Source of the DNA: Saprospiraceae bacterium
Lineage (GTDB): Bacteria > Bacteroidota > Bacteroidia > Chitinophagales > Saprospiraceae
Direction of reading: 5' to 3'
Length of the DNA: 64,000 bases
Assembly (NCBI GenBank): GCA_041392805.1
Contig: JAWKLJ010000001.1
Coordinates: 3,100,001 to 3,164,000 of the forward strand
Shown here one piece after another: positions 8,744 through 17,632 of this stretch; position 1 is the stretch's first letter; each line of letters opens with the position of its first letter. The position numbers and the translations under genes are program-made. The notes beneath the pieces are model-generated. The model made no database searches. It was not told where the DNA came from and saw only the letters and a list, made by a program, of their open reading frames with translations.

Positions 8744-9570
8744 AAAAAAATACATTGATTGCCCTTCTATGGATGATGGTGTTCGGTGCAAACGGTCAAC
8801 CCTTGCCCAAACAGGTAAGCGAAAGCGATTTCACCATTGGAAAAACCATAAAAATCGAATCAACTATTTTAAATGAGAACAGGGAACTAAATATTTATTT
8901 GCCAGCCAGTTATGCTGTTGACACCTTAAAAACTTATCCTGTCATTTATTTATTGGATGGCTCGAAAGAGGAAGACTTCATTCATATTTCAGGAATTGTA
9001 CAATTTGGTTCCTTTTCTTGGATAAATATGCTACCTGAGTCAATTATCGTTGGAATTGGAAATGTAGATAGGGAAAGAGATTTTACCGATCCTACTAAAA
9101 ACGAACGTGACCAAAAAGACTTCCCAACCTCCGGAGAGTCTAAAAACTTTATTCAATTTCTTCAAAAAGAATTGCAGCCATTCATTGAATCAAATTTTAG
9201 AACGGAGAATGAAAAAACAATTATTGGGCAATCACTCGGTGGATTATTAGCAACAGAAATCTTATTTAAAAACCCCGAATTGTTTGACCATTTTATTATA
9301 GTAAGTCCTAGTCTTTGGTGGAATGACGAGGCCATGCTGGACGACGAACCATTAAACTATCAAACTGTGAAATCTATCTATATTACGGTTGGAAAAGAAG
9401 GCGAAATAATGGAACGAACAGCCAAAGAACTGTATAATAAGTTAGATAGTCTAAACAAGGGAAATACGAAAATTTACTTTGAATTTCTAGCAGATAAGAC
9501 GCACGCAGATGCCTTACACCAGGCTGTATACAATGCATTTGAGCGGATTTTTAAAATAGCGGAAAACTAA
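8740..9570 (+). CDS. Alpha/beta hydrolase, putative esterase (IroE/Fes-like)
   Basis: 276 residues with a signal peptide (MKKNTLIALLWMMVFGANG). The core matches the putative esterase family: INIYLPASY-type N-terminal strand (LNIYLPASYAVD), PVIYLLDG, the nucleophile elbow GQSLGG with Ser165, SPSLWWND, and a C-terminal THADALHQA containing the likely catalytic His. Relatives cleave esters such as siderophore lactones or acyl groups on sugars. The protein is probably periplasmic. It is followed 22 bp later by a class C serine hydrolase on the same strand, possibly co-transcribed. Confidence 0.85.
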   Translation: MKKNTLIALLWMMVFGANGQPLPKQVSESDFTIGKTIKIESTILNENRELNIYLPASYAVDTLKTYPVIYLLDGSKEEDFIHISGIVQFGSFSWINMLPESIIVGIGNVDRERDFTDPTKNERDQKDFPTSGESKNFIQFLQKELQPFIESNFRTENEKTIIGQSLGGLLATEILFKNPELFDHFIIVSPSLWWNDEAMLDDEPLNYQTVKSIYITVGKEGEIMERTAKELYNKLDSLNKGNTKIYFEFLADKTHADALHQAVYNAFERIFKIAEN

Positions 9571-9592
9571 GCGCATGTTTGGAAATAATTGA

Positions 9593-10825
9593 ATGAAAAA
9601 TTATCGACCCCTCAAAAAAGTGGAAATGGCAAACAAAATATTAATCCTACTTCTAACCGTGTTTCTGGTCACTTTTTGTAAAGGCATAGAGCAGAAAGAA
9701 AACAACAAAGATACACCGATAAATAAGTCCTCCATTGACACGCTAGAAATGGATTTGCAAAAGCGATACGATAGCCATAACTTCCCTGGATTTGCTGTGT
9801 CAATTTTCACTAAAGACAGTGTTTACTTAAAAAAGGGATTTGGGTATTCTAATATAAAATCAAAGAAAAAATATACGCCACAGACCATTCAAATGATTGC
9901 ATCTGTTTCAAAAACTTTCGTTGGTGTTAGTTTGATGAAAGTGCTTGAAATGGGTAAATTGAATTTGGATGATAACATCAATGATTACCTTCCATTTGAA
10001 GTAAAAAACCCCTATTTTCCGAAGGCCATCATAACCATTCGACAGCTTGCCATGCACACCTCCGGGATAAATGATTCCTTAAATTATAATAAAAGCTATT
10101 TGTTTGAATCAAAGCTAGATACCAACCAATTTGGTGAAGCATGGCATGCGCTAATAAAAGGGTATAATCAAAATGAACCTTTAGAATTAGGCGTTTTTCT
10201 AAGGCAGATTTTTTCGAAAAATGGCGCATGGTATAGTGAAAAAAACTTTCATAAAACACCTCCAGGAGAATCATATGATTACAGCAATCTTGGCGTAAGC
10301 CTTTTGGCCTATATTATTGAAAACATAACAGGGACGGCATTTGATCGCTTCTCAGAAGAACAAATTATTGAACCATTAAATATGACCGCTACTGCCTGGA
10401 AATTACAAGTAAAACAAAAGGAAAATCAAACAACTTATTATCAAGCAAATTTTGAAGAATATCCAGATTACAAGATTATTACTTATCCTGATGGAGGATT
10501 ATATAGCAATGTCGAAGATTTAACTAAGTTTTTGCAAGAGATGATTAAAGCTTATGAAGGAGAAAGCAGATTACTGAGTAAGGAATCCTTTCAAAAGATG
10601 GTAAATCAAATAGAAGGTTTTCCTGATGGAATATGTTGGGATTTATCAATTCCTTGTTGCATAGGTCATGCCGGAAATGATTTTGGGACTTCAACCTTAA
10701 TGTATTTTGAACCATCAACAGGGTTGGGTAGAATATTATTTGCTAACATATCATTGGATACGGAAAAGCAGGAAGAGGAGTTCTATGGTATTTTTAATGA
10801 TTTATTCAAATATAGCTTTAAATAG
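9593..10825 (+). CDS. Class C beta-lactamase-like serine hydrolase, lipoprotein
   Basis: 410 residues. An internal ATG at 9626 starts a better lipoprotein signal (MANKILILLLTVFLVTFCKG); the annotated start 9593 adds 11 residues. The three motifs of the family are present: SVSK (SxxK) in the helix after IQMIA, YDYSNLG with Y-S-N, and a C-terminal HAGNDFG in place of the KTG triad. The fold covers penicillin-binding proteins, D-aminopeptidases and esterases; a true antibiotic resistance role is not implied. The gene is AT-rich like its upstream neighbours and marks the right edge of the accessory stretch. Confidence 0.85.
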   Translation: MKNYRPLKKVEMANKILILLLTVFLVTFCKGIEQKENNKDTPINKSSIDTLEMDLQKRYDSHNFPGFAVSIFTKDSVYLKKGFGYSNIKSKKKYTPQTIQMIASVSKTFVGVSLMKVLEMGKLNLDDNINDYLPFEVKNPYFPKAIITIRQLAMHTSGINDSLNYNKSYLFESKLDTNQFGEAWHALIKGYNQNEPLELGVFLRQIFSKNGAWYSEKNFHKTPPGESYDYSNLGVSLLAYIIENITGTAFDRFSEEQIIEPLNMTATAWKLQVKQKENQTTYYQANFEEYPDYKIITYPDGGLYSNVEDLTKFLQEMIKAYEGESRLLSKESFQKMVNQIEGFPDGICWDLSIPCCIGHAGNDFGTSTLMYFEPSTGLGRILFANISLDTEKQEEEFYGIFNDLFKYSFK

Positions 10826-10896
10826 ACCTTATGTATGGAGGTTTTTGGTAGCTAATTGTATCTTAGTTGATCATTTTAAATCAACCAAATTATTCA

Positions 10897-12411
10897 ATGA
10901 AGCAGCTAGCTATCTTCCTTTGTCTTTTATCGATCAGCACCTTTGCTTATTCCCAGGCAGCAGAAGCACCAAAAGCAAACGCTCCAATTCCCGAAGGCCA
11001 GGTTTTCATCACCCAACAAAAAGTAAGCATCGACGGTAAAGTAACCGAGTTGACGGCAAAGGCAGGTACCATGCAGTTGCGGGATGAAGCCAATGAGCCC
11101 ATCGCCTTGTTTGGCTTTACCAGTTATACCAAAAACGGAGAGATAGATCCTAAAAAACGGCCTATCGTTTTTGCCTTTAATGGCGGGCCGCTTTCGGCTT
11201 CTTTCTGGTTGCATATGGGCATCTTGGGACCCAAGCGAGTGGTGGTAACGGATCCGGGGATTACCCCCGGTGCGCCTTATGAGGTGGTGAATAATAACTA
11301 TACTATTTTAGATATTGTCGACTTGGTGATGATCGATCCGGTAGGGGTAGGCTTGAGTGTGCCGATTGGCAAAGCCAAATTTGAAGATTTCTGGGGCGTC
11401 GATCAGGATATTCGCAGCATTGGCTTATTCATCGAACAATACCTCATCGAAAATGGCCGTTTGAATTCGCCCAAATATTTACTGGGAGAGAGCTACGGCA
11501 CCTTTAGAAATGCGGGCCTCATGGGCTACCTCCAGGACCGGGGCACTGCCATGAATGGTGTCATTATGGTGTCGGCGGTATTTGAGTTGCAACACCTGTT
11601 GTTTCCTCCCGGCGATGACGTCGCCTATTTGGTCCATTTTCCGACCTATGCTGCCACTGCCTGGTACCACAATAAGGCCAACAAAAAGGCGAGCCTGGAT
11701 TCTTTCCTGGACGAGGTGCGACACTTTGTGGAGACTGAATATGCGCCTGCCCTGCTGAAGGGAGACCAATTGAGCGCCGCCGAGAAAAAAGGTATAGCAG
11801 AGCGCTTAGCTGCTTTTTCGGGTTTGACAACGGATGTTTGGCTACGCGCAGACTTAAGGATAACAAATAGCGAATTTTTTCAGGAACTTAAGCGGACAGA
11901 AGGTCAAACCGTCGGGCGACTAGACTCCCGTTACACGGGGATCAACCAAGACTTATTAAGTCAGTTTGCCGACCATGATCCACAAAGCACGGCCATTTCT
12001 CCAGCCTATATTGCCGCTTTTAGAGATTACTTTTACAATGATTTGAAGGTAGACAAAAAGCTGGCTTACGTGACCACCGCCGGGCAAAGGAAAGGTTTCA
12101 AATGGGATTGGCACCACCAGGGCAATATTGCCTGGAATGCCCAGGTCGCCATCAACACGGCTATTGATATGGCCACTACCATGTCGCAAAACCCAAATGT
12201 AAAAGTGCTCATCCTAAATGGTTACTATGATATTGCTACGGTTTTTTACGGCGTAGAGCATACCATAAACCACATGGGGTTGACGCCAGAGATCAAGAAA
12301 AATATTATCATGAAATACTACGAGGCCGGGCATATGATGTATACCCATCAGCCTTCCCTGGAGAAATTCAGAGAGGACGTTTCGAGCTTCATCATTTCTA
12401 CTTCCAAATAA
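10897..12411 (+). CDS. Peptidase S10 (serine carboxypeptidase-like)
   Basis: The ATG at 10897 begins a signal peptide (MKQLAIFLCLLSISTFAYSQ) and is preferred to the upstream one, giving 504 residues. The family motifs are clear: FNGGPLSAS (oxyanion-hole region), GESYGT with nucleophile Ser199, Asp445 in NGYYDIAT and His479 in EAGHMMY. Bacterial S10 proteins of this type are secreted and trim C-terminal residues from peptides. GC is higher than in the preceding genes, so the ordinary chromosome resumes here. The next gene starts 50 bp downstream on the same strand. Confidence 0.92.
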   Translation: MKQLAIFLCLLSISTFAYSQAAEAPKANAPIPEGQVFITQQKVSIDGKVTELTAKAGTMQLRDEANEPIALFGFTSYTKNGEIDPKKRPIVFAFNGGPLSASFWLHMGILGPKRVVVTDPGITPGAPYEVVNNNYTILDIVDLVMIDPVGVGLSVPIGKAKFEDFWGVDQDIRSIGLFIEQYLIENGRLNSPKYLLGESYGTFRNAGLMGYLQDRGTAMNGVIMVSAVFELQHLLFPPGDDVAYLVHFPTYAATAWYHNKANKKASLDSFLDEVRHFVETEYAPALLKGDQLSAAEKKGIAERLAAFSGLTTDVWLRADLRITNSEFFQELKRTEGQTVGRLDSRYTGINQDLLSQFADHDPQSTAISPAYIAAFRDYFYNDLKVDKKLAYVTTAGQRKGFKWDWHHQGNIAWNAQVAINTAIDMATTMSQNPNVKVLILNGYYDIATVFYGVEHTINHMGLTPEIKKNIIMKYYEAGHMMYTHQPSLEKFREDVSSFIISTSK

Positions 12412-12461
12412 TAAACGCCTCTAAAGGAGACAATTAAATTTGACGGTAGAATAAGCAACCT

Positions 12462-13682
12462 ATGAGACAATACCTCCGCTACACAGGAGAAGCTTTAAAA
12501 AAGCCCGTTTTTATAGCAGAAGACGGAGATAAGCATGCCTTTACCCTAGTCCCTTTTGTGCCCAATCAAAGATTGATGGAAGTCATTTCCGTTGCCCTGA
12601 AGACGGGGTGGCCTTTGTTAATTACCGGTGAAAAATTCCGACGGGATATGGTCGGTAAGGCCATAGCCTACGAGTTGTATGGCGCTGCTTTTCGCAACTA
12701 TTTTAAGGGGTGGAATATAAAAGACGGGGAGACGTTCCAACATGGATTGTATACCTACTTTCATGAAGAACGGCAGCGGGATTTGGAATACTACAAAATA
12801 GATCCGGAACATAACCCCCTTCGAAAACCGGAACATTACCTGGAAACAGGCCCCTTAATTCCTGTTTTTGAGCAATTGGCTGCGGGAGGAGAAATTCCCA
12901 TCCTGGAAATTCGAAATATCCACAAAAGCGATGCACACTTCATCGAGCACTTAATGGATTTTTTGTTGTTCTGCCGAGAGATCGTCATTCCAGAGACCGA
13001 CTTCCACTTGCCAAAAGGCTTTATCTTTCCGATTATCATTATGACAGCCGAAGCGGGCTATCAGTTGCCCCTTAACCACGAAGGGGTTATTTATACACAC
13101 GAAATGCGTTTTCCTGAAAAGGAAGAATTCCTAGCGGAGACCTTTCCCGTTTATGAAAATTTGAAGAATGCAGCGGGAGAAAACTTAAAGAATCATCCAG
13201 ATTTTCCGGCAATGGCCCAGTTGATCGAAAAATTAGTTGAACTATTCTATCTGGTGAAAGATAGCCATGTATTGCGACCTGGAGATAGTGAATTTCCAAT
13301 GTCTATTTTGGAGTTGCAAAATGCGATAGATTTAAGCATAAACGAAATAACAAGCAAACAAAAAACGGCGGCTGAATCAATTGCCAAGCTGGATCGTATC
13401 CTACAGGCCCAATACGCGATGGCAAAAACGGTAGATTTAAGCGAATCGATCGGCCTGATCAAAGCAGCTGTCAAAAAGGCGCAAATGAATGATGCAATGG
13501 CTAGCCTGGAGCTCCTCCAAGACCGCTTGCCCAAAGCACAACAAACGGAGGTTATCCAATTGATCGCCAGGCATAATGAGTTGAAAAAGGTAGAAAGAAT
13601 GGGAACCGAAAGCCCGCTCATCCTTTATTCCCAAAAGAATAAGCTAAGTTTTGATTTGCTCCAGCTTTTATCAGCGATTTAG
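12462..13682 (+). CDS. Degenerate MoxR-type AAA protein with C-terminal EAD11-like domain
   Basis: 406 residues, no signal peptide. Residues 35-280 follow the layout of the MoxR-like AAA ATPases of vWA/MoxR conflict systems: ALKTGWPLLITGE, then LYTYFHEERQRD, then HYLETGPLIPVFEQL, then LEIRNIHKSD, then FPIIIMTAEAGYQLP. The catalytic residues are gone: the Walker A loop reads GEKFRRDM (56-63) instead of GEPGTGKT, the Walker B acidic pair is RN (151-152), and the sensor/arginine-finger segment is replaced. Residues ~325-406 resemble effector-associated domain 11: a helical EALELL-like repeat, IQLIARHNELKKVERMGT, and a final helix LSFDLLQLLSAI. EADs recruit effectors by like-with-like pairing. 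No matching effector is in the window. A non-catalytic scaffold or sensor is the likely role (inference). Confidence 0.68.
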   Translation: MRQYLRYTGEALKKPVFIAEDGDKHAFTLVPFVPNQRLMEVISVALKTGWPLLITGEKFRRDMVGKAIAYELYGAAFRNYFKGWNIKDGETFQHGLYTYFHEERQRDLEYYKIDPEHNPLRKPEHYLETGPLIPVFEQLAAGGEIPILEIRNIHKSDAHFIEHLMDFLLFCREIVIPETDFHLPKGFIFPIIIMTAEAGYQLPLNHEGVIYTHEMRFPEKEEFLAETFPVYENLKNAAGENLKNHPDFPAMAQLIEKLVELFYLVKDSHVLRPGDSEFPMSILELQNAIDLSINEITSKQKTAAESIAKLDRILQAQYAMAKTVDLSESIGLIKAAVKKAQMNDAMASLELLQDRLPKAQQTEVIQLIARHNELKKVERMGTESPLILYSQKNKLSFDLLQLLSAI

Positions 13683-14087
13683 CGCTTGTCATTTCTTTAA
13701 AACTGCCAGCTTTTCCACTGACAAATACCATCATTGCAGGTATTTGGGTAGACCTCAATTGCCTCCGACCTCCAAACAGCAAATTTTCTTTTATAATGCC
13801 TACCCAAACAAGTTTATGATGAGGACAATTCATAGCAAAGGTGCCCTATACAAAAAAACAAAACACACTTTTAAATCGTAAACAAGCTGTTTTAAACAGA
13901 ACAAATAAATACTTACGCATTTCATAATTCATTAATAAATAATATCGTTAAACACATCTATTCTTTATTTTTTTTATTGAACAGTGTCAATATTTTGTCT
14001 CTAAAAATATTGCTACCCGCTCCTAACTTGTCCTTGTATTTAAAAAACACCTTAACTTATTTATCACTAAAATTTAATAAAAGAAAT
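13683..14087. other. AT-rich intergenic region before the FG-GAP-like lipoprotein
   Basis: About 400 bp without a supported gene. TTTGGGTAG (13743-13751) and CTACCCAAA (13800-13808) form a 9-bp inverted repeat with a long loop. From 13850 on the sequence is very AT-rich and probably contains the promoter of the downstream gene. The frame upstream of 14088 is open but shows no protein-like composition. Confidence 0.5.
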
Positions 14088-15482
14088 ATGCAAGCACCTC
14101 TGAAAATTGAATTTAAAAGTATTAGACATTCCTTTGGTTTGATCATTTTGGGCCTGACTTTACTCGTGGCAAGCTGCCAGAAAGTAGCCTTCGAGGAAGA
14201 TTTGAGCAAGGAAGAAACGATAGAGAACGTCAATGAAGAAGCGATGGACTACCAGGCATTCGCTTTACGGATGGTCTTCAACCTACCTACAAAAGGGATG
14301 AACGAACAACAAATCCAGGAGCAATATTACAAAATGTTTGGCCGGTTGCCGCTAGAAGAAAGTACGTTGCTAAAAGAACAATTGCAGCCTTTAATGGCTA
14401 AGGAAGCAGTAGGTCATGAACAAGTCAATATTAGAGGGGGAGGTGAGACCATTATCCCAACGGCAAGCGGAAGTAGCTCTTTTGGGCAAGCAGTGGCCAG
14501 TAATCGCGGAACCTTTTTTGTAGCAGAAGCTGGCGCAGTACATGTATATGCTGGCAATAGCGCTATGCATACAGAGACACAGGTCATCACCAATAGTGCC
14601 GAAGGCTTTGGAAGCTCCATTTCCTCTAGCGGCAATTGGTTAGCCGTTGGTGCTAATGGGGGTTTCGTCTCAGAGGGCAGCGTTGTCATGTACCAGCATA
14701 TAAATGGAACCTGGGTAGAAAAGCAAACACTAACGCTCCCAGGGAATATCTCTTATGGAAATGATGTTGTTGTAGACGGCAAATACCTGGCCGTACTTAC
14801 CCGATTTCAAGATGCATCTGATACCAGGATCATTGTTTATCGACACACCGGCATAAGCTGGACAGAAATGGATCAGTTGGGCGCTGGCAATTTCTTCTGG
14901 TCTATCGACATGCACCGTGGTCGCCTTGTAGGGAACGGTTTTCCGGTTATTCCATTTCCTGATATTTTTTCACCTGCAGCTTTAATTTACACGGCCGGAT
15001 TTAACGGTTGGGGCGAAACCGCCAAAGTGCCACTTTCAGGTGGTTTCTTAAGCCGGGAAATAGCCATAGATAACAATACGATTGTGGCGAATACCTATGC
15101 CACACTACCATTTTTTGGTCGGGAATCTAATTTTGTCATTACAAAACCATCAGGCAGTAATTGGTCCATAGCTACGACTGTATCTGTTCCAAGCCCTATT
15201 AATACAAGTGCGCAAGGCCTAGGCTTAGCCATCGAAGGAAGGAAATTAGTGATAACAGTGCCTGTTTATGATTATTGTGAATGCGGTGTCCAAGACGGGG
15301 ATGTCGCCTACGTTTATGAAGGGGCAGGAAGTGTGTGGAACCTCAAGGAAACTTTATCGCCAAGTGATGGAGGAGCGGAGACGGCTTATGGTGAAGAAGA
15401 GGCTGTAACGATTCATGGTAATGGGGTTATTATAGGTGCACCAAGTATAAACGGAACTTCCGGCAGGGTCTACATTCACTAG
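14088..15482 (+). CDS. FG-GAP/beta-propeller-like lipoprotein
   Basis: The ATG at 14088 is chosen because it gives a lipoprotein signal (HSFGLIILGLTLLVASCQK) in a 464-residue protein. After an acidic, helical linker (about 45-115) come repeated units of the form F/YG.S/AVASNRGTFFVAEAG..VHVYAG, FGSSISSSGNWLAVGANGG and YGNDVVVDGKYLAV. These are FG-GAP-style blades, usually seven in an integrin-like propeller. Members are surface proteins that may bind ligands or calcium. The function here is unknown. An imperfect inverted repeat follows the stop. Confidence 0.75.
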   Translation: MQAPLKIEFKSIRHSFGLIILGLTLLVASCQKVAFEEDLSKEETIENVNEEAMDYQAFALRMVFNLPTKGMNEQQIQEQYYKMFGRLPLEESTLLKEQLQPLMAKEAVGHEQVNIRGGGETIIPTASGSSSFGQAVASNRGTFFVAEAGAVHVYAGNSAMHTETQVITNSAEGFGSSISSSGNWLAVGANGGFVSEGSVVMYQHINGTWVEKQTLTLPGNISYGNDVVVDGKYLAVLTRFQDASDTRIIVYRHTGISWTEMDQLGAGNFFWSIDMHRGRLVGNGFPVIPFPDIFSPAALIYTAGFNGWGETAKVPLSGGFLSREIAIDNNTIVANTYATLPFFGRESNFVITKPSGSNWSIATTVSVPSPINTSAQGLGLAIEGRKLVITVPVYDYCECGVQDGDVAYVYEGAGSVWNLKETLSPSDGGAETAYGEEEAVTIHGNGVIIGAPSINGTSGRVYIH

Positions 15483-15504
15483 TTTACAATGGTATAGAAA
15501 GCTC

Positions 15505-15574
15505 CCCATCTAAGGAATAGTCGATGGCCGATAGCCCAAAGCCGCTATTGCCTGTCAGCTATTCCTTGGATGGG
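15505..15574. terminator. Inverted repeat, possible terminator
   Basis: CCCATCTAAGGAATAG (15505-15520) pairs with CTATTCCTTGGATGGG (15559-15574) with a single mismatch. It lies between the FG-GAP-like gene and the dipeptidase gene. There is no clear T-run, so termination is only plausible. Confidence 0.5.
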
Positions 15575-15626
15575 TAGCAAATTAAAGCAGGGATGGTTTA
15601 TCTTTGGGGCAAAATAGCTAAAATCA

Positions 15627-16619
15627 ATGATCCACTATCCCATCGTAGATTTACACTGTGATTTGCTCTTATACCTGGCCAAGGCGCCAGGCGCTCATAT
15701 CAACGGCACCAAAGATATTGGGGTCACCCTTCCCTATTTAAAAGCGGGTAATGTCAGGCACCAGATCCTGGCGATTTTTGTGCCGACGGGCCCTGGCAGC
15801 GTAGCTTTGGCCCAAAAAGAGTTGGAAGCCTACCAAAATTTATTGCAACATCCCGATTTTTATCCTATCACAACGGCTGCCGAGGCCAGCGGGATCGCCA
15901 CCTCCAGTCAGATCGGAGTGACCGTCGCTATCGAGAATGCCAGTGTATTTTGTGAAGAAGACGAGCCGTTAGCCCTGGCTTTTCAGCGCTTCGATAACCT
16001 CTTGGAAGCTTGCGGTCATTTTTTCTACATCGGTTTTACCCATCATACCGAAAATCGTTTCGGTGGCGGAAACTATAGCAATAATGTGGGCCTGAAAGAA
16101 GATGGCAAAAGGCTTCTGGAGTATATGGCGGGCAAAGCGATCGCGGTGGATTTAGCGCATGCCAGCGATAATTTAGCGCATGGCATTATTAACTACATAA
16201 CTTCGAAATCTCTCGATGTTCCCGTCATTGCCAGTCATTCCAATTTTCGGTCGTTGACGGATCACGTTCGTAACCTGCCAAATGAACTGGTGAAAGAAGT
16301 GGTCAAGCGCCAGGGCTTGATAGGCATGAATTTTCTTAGGGATTATATTCACCCCAGCGACCCTTCGTTTCTCCTGGCGCATATCAAACTTGGCCTTCAA
16401 GCTGATGTCGCTTTGGATCAACTCGCCTTTGGCGCCGACTTCTTTTATCGGCCTGCGATTAGTGTCCCTGAACGTGTACCCCTTTTTTTCCCTGAGCACG
16501 AAGATGCGGGTAAATATCCCGTGATCATTGATGATTTGAGCAAGGCTGGCATAGAGACAGGAGCGCTCGAGAAACTCTGTTATAAAAATGTGCTGAGCTA
16601 TATTGAACGGAATTGGTAA
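15627..16619 (+). CDS. Membrane dipeptidase (peptidase family M19)
   Basis: 330 residues with the renal dipeptidase layout: the zinc HxD motif near the N-terminus (VDLHCDLLLYL), the bridging glutamate (VAIENAS), the VDLAHAS helix and the second-metal His in VIASHSNFR, and LAFGADFFY near the end. The family hydrolyses dipeptides, including some with a C-terminal D-residue. No signal peptide is visible, so a cytoplasmic location is likely despite the family name. The gene stands alone between an inverted repeat and a strong hairpin. Confidence 0.9.
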   Translation: MIHYPIVDLHCDLLLYLAKAPGAHINGTKDIGVTLPYLKAGNVRHQILAIFVPTGPGSVALAQKELEAYQNLLQHPDFYPITTAAEASGIATSSQIGVTVAIENASVFCEEDEPLALAFQRFDNLLEACGHFFYIGFTHHTENRFGGGNYSNNVGLKEDGKRLLEYMAGKAIAVDLAHASDNLAHGIINYITSKSLDVPVIASHSNFRSLTDHVRNLPNELVKEVVKRQGLIGMNFLRDYIHPSDPSFLLAHIKLGLQADVALDQLAFGADFFYRPAISVPERVPLFFPEHEDAGKYPVIIDDLSKAGIETGALEKLCYKNVLSYIERNW

Positions 16620-16626
16620 TTAAAAA

Positions 16627-16654
16627 AGTTGCTGATGAAAAGGCATCAGCAACT
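16627..16654. terminator. Hairpin terminator between convergent genes
   Basis: AGTTGCTGATG and CATCAGCAACT form a perfect 11-bp stem with a 6-nt loop. On the plus strand a T-run (16671-16678) follows; on the minus strand TTTTTTA follows directly. It can serve both the M19 gene and the YHS gene, which converge here. Confidence 0.8.
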
Positions 16655-16682
16655 AAAAATTAGACAAGGTTTTTTTTCGCCA

Positions 16683-17144
16683 TTAATGCATTTTCTGCCA
16701 GTTTTCCTTTGCTTTGGCAGCCATTCCTTTTTCATCTGCTAACCAAAGTTGCAAGGCATCTACTTCCACATCATATAAAAACAGATAGAGATTACCCTTG
16801 CTAAGCAGAAATTTGTTAGGGTCGGTTCTGAACTTTGCTCCTACAGCAATACCTGTTGCACACCAACCGCCATACTGCGGTAAGTATTTAGTAGGGTTGG
16901 CATCAAATTTGGCTTTTTGCTCTGCATCAGTGAAATAATACTTTAGCCCGTCGTATTCTGATTTGTAGGCCTTCGAACCGCGTTGGGCGAGTTGAAGATC
17001 AATGTAAGAAACAGGACTGTAGCCCTGCAAGGCGATTTTACTGTCATCCGTATTGTATGTTGCTTGTTGGGCCTGACCATAAAAAGGGCCCGCAACAACA
17101 AATGATACCAATAGGATAAGTAATACTAGATTTGAAGACTTCAT
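16683..17144 (-). CDS. Secreted YHS-domain protein
   Basis: 153 residues with an N-terminal signal peptide (LVLLILLVSFVVAGPFYG). The mature part matches small YHS proteins: IALQGYSPVSYID, KYYFTDAEQKAKFDANPTKYLPQYGGWCA, and KFRTDPNKFL near the end. YHS domains are associated with heavy metals in ATPases and oxygenases, but many secreted relatives have no known activity. It lies 21 bp after the SnoaL-like gene and probably shares its transcript, downstream of the AraC regulator. Confidence 0.85.
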   Translation of the reverse strand: MKSSNLVLLILLVSFVVAGPFYGQAQQATYNTDDSKIALQGYSPVSYIDLQLAQRGSKAYKSEYDGLKYYFTDAEQKAKFDANPTKYLPQYGGWCATGIAVGAKFRTDPNKFLLSKGNLYLFLYDVEVDALQLWLADEKGMAAKAKENWQKMH

Positions 17145-17165
17145 ATTTACTTAATTTTGGTTTAA

Positions 17166-17513
17166 CTAATTTTTAAAATATTGCTCATTTATTACTTTTC
17201 CGTCAGCCCATTCGCGGCGAATGATTTCATGCCAAAGCACTTGGCTACCATCCTTCATGTCAAAGTCAAAGGTGTATTCTGACATAGAAACGCCTCCATT
17301 GTGGAAAGACTGGTGGAGCTTGATGCCATTGACGCTTTTTATGGCACTAACAAATCCTGTCATTTTGTCTATCATCTGGGCTTTTGTAGTCGTAATGGTG
17401 CCATCAAAATCTAAGGTTTGGGCTGTTTGAGCGAAGAACTTGTCGACAGCTTCTACAATCTGTCCTTTGGATACCAAGGCGTCCATCTCAGTTAAAAGAT
17501 TGGTCAAATGCAT
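17166..17513 (-). CDS. SnoaL/NTF2-like protein
   Basis: 115 residues, with the cone-shaped NTF2 pattern of an N-terminal helix pair (LLTEMDALVSKGQIVEAVDKFF) and four strands, including NGVSMSEYTFDFDMKDGSQ and HEIIRREWADGKVINEQYF. Members are small ligand-binding proteins or enzymes acting on hydrophobic compounds; the specific role is unknown. It is flanked by an AraC regulator upstream (119 bp) and a YHS protein downstream (21 bp), all on the minus strand, suggesting a small regulated unit. Confidence 0.75.
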   Translation of the reverse strand: MHLTNLLTEMDALVSKGQIVEAVDKFFAQTAQTLDFDGTITTTKAQMIDKMTGFVSAIKSVNGIKLHQSFHNGGVSMSEYTFDFDMKDGSQVLWHEIIRREWADGKVINEQYFKN

Positions 17514-17632
17514 ATTGATTTAATTTAGTAGGAATAAGAATTGATAAATAAAAATTACCCGACAAAAGTAGGGGCTAGTACGGTAGGAAGGAATACAAGG
17601 AATTCGCTAAAAATTGTACTTTTTGAAATGCT

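Noticed and set aside
4950..10825. Integron cassette array
   Set aside because: Only one imperfect attC-like palindrome was found, gene ends lack the box pair, and no integrase is visible.
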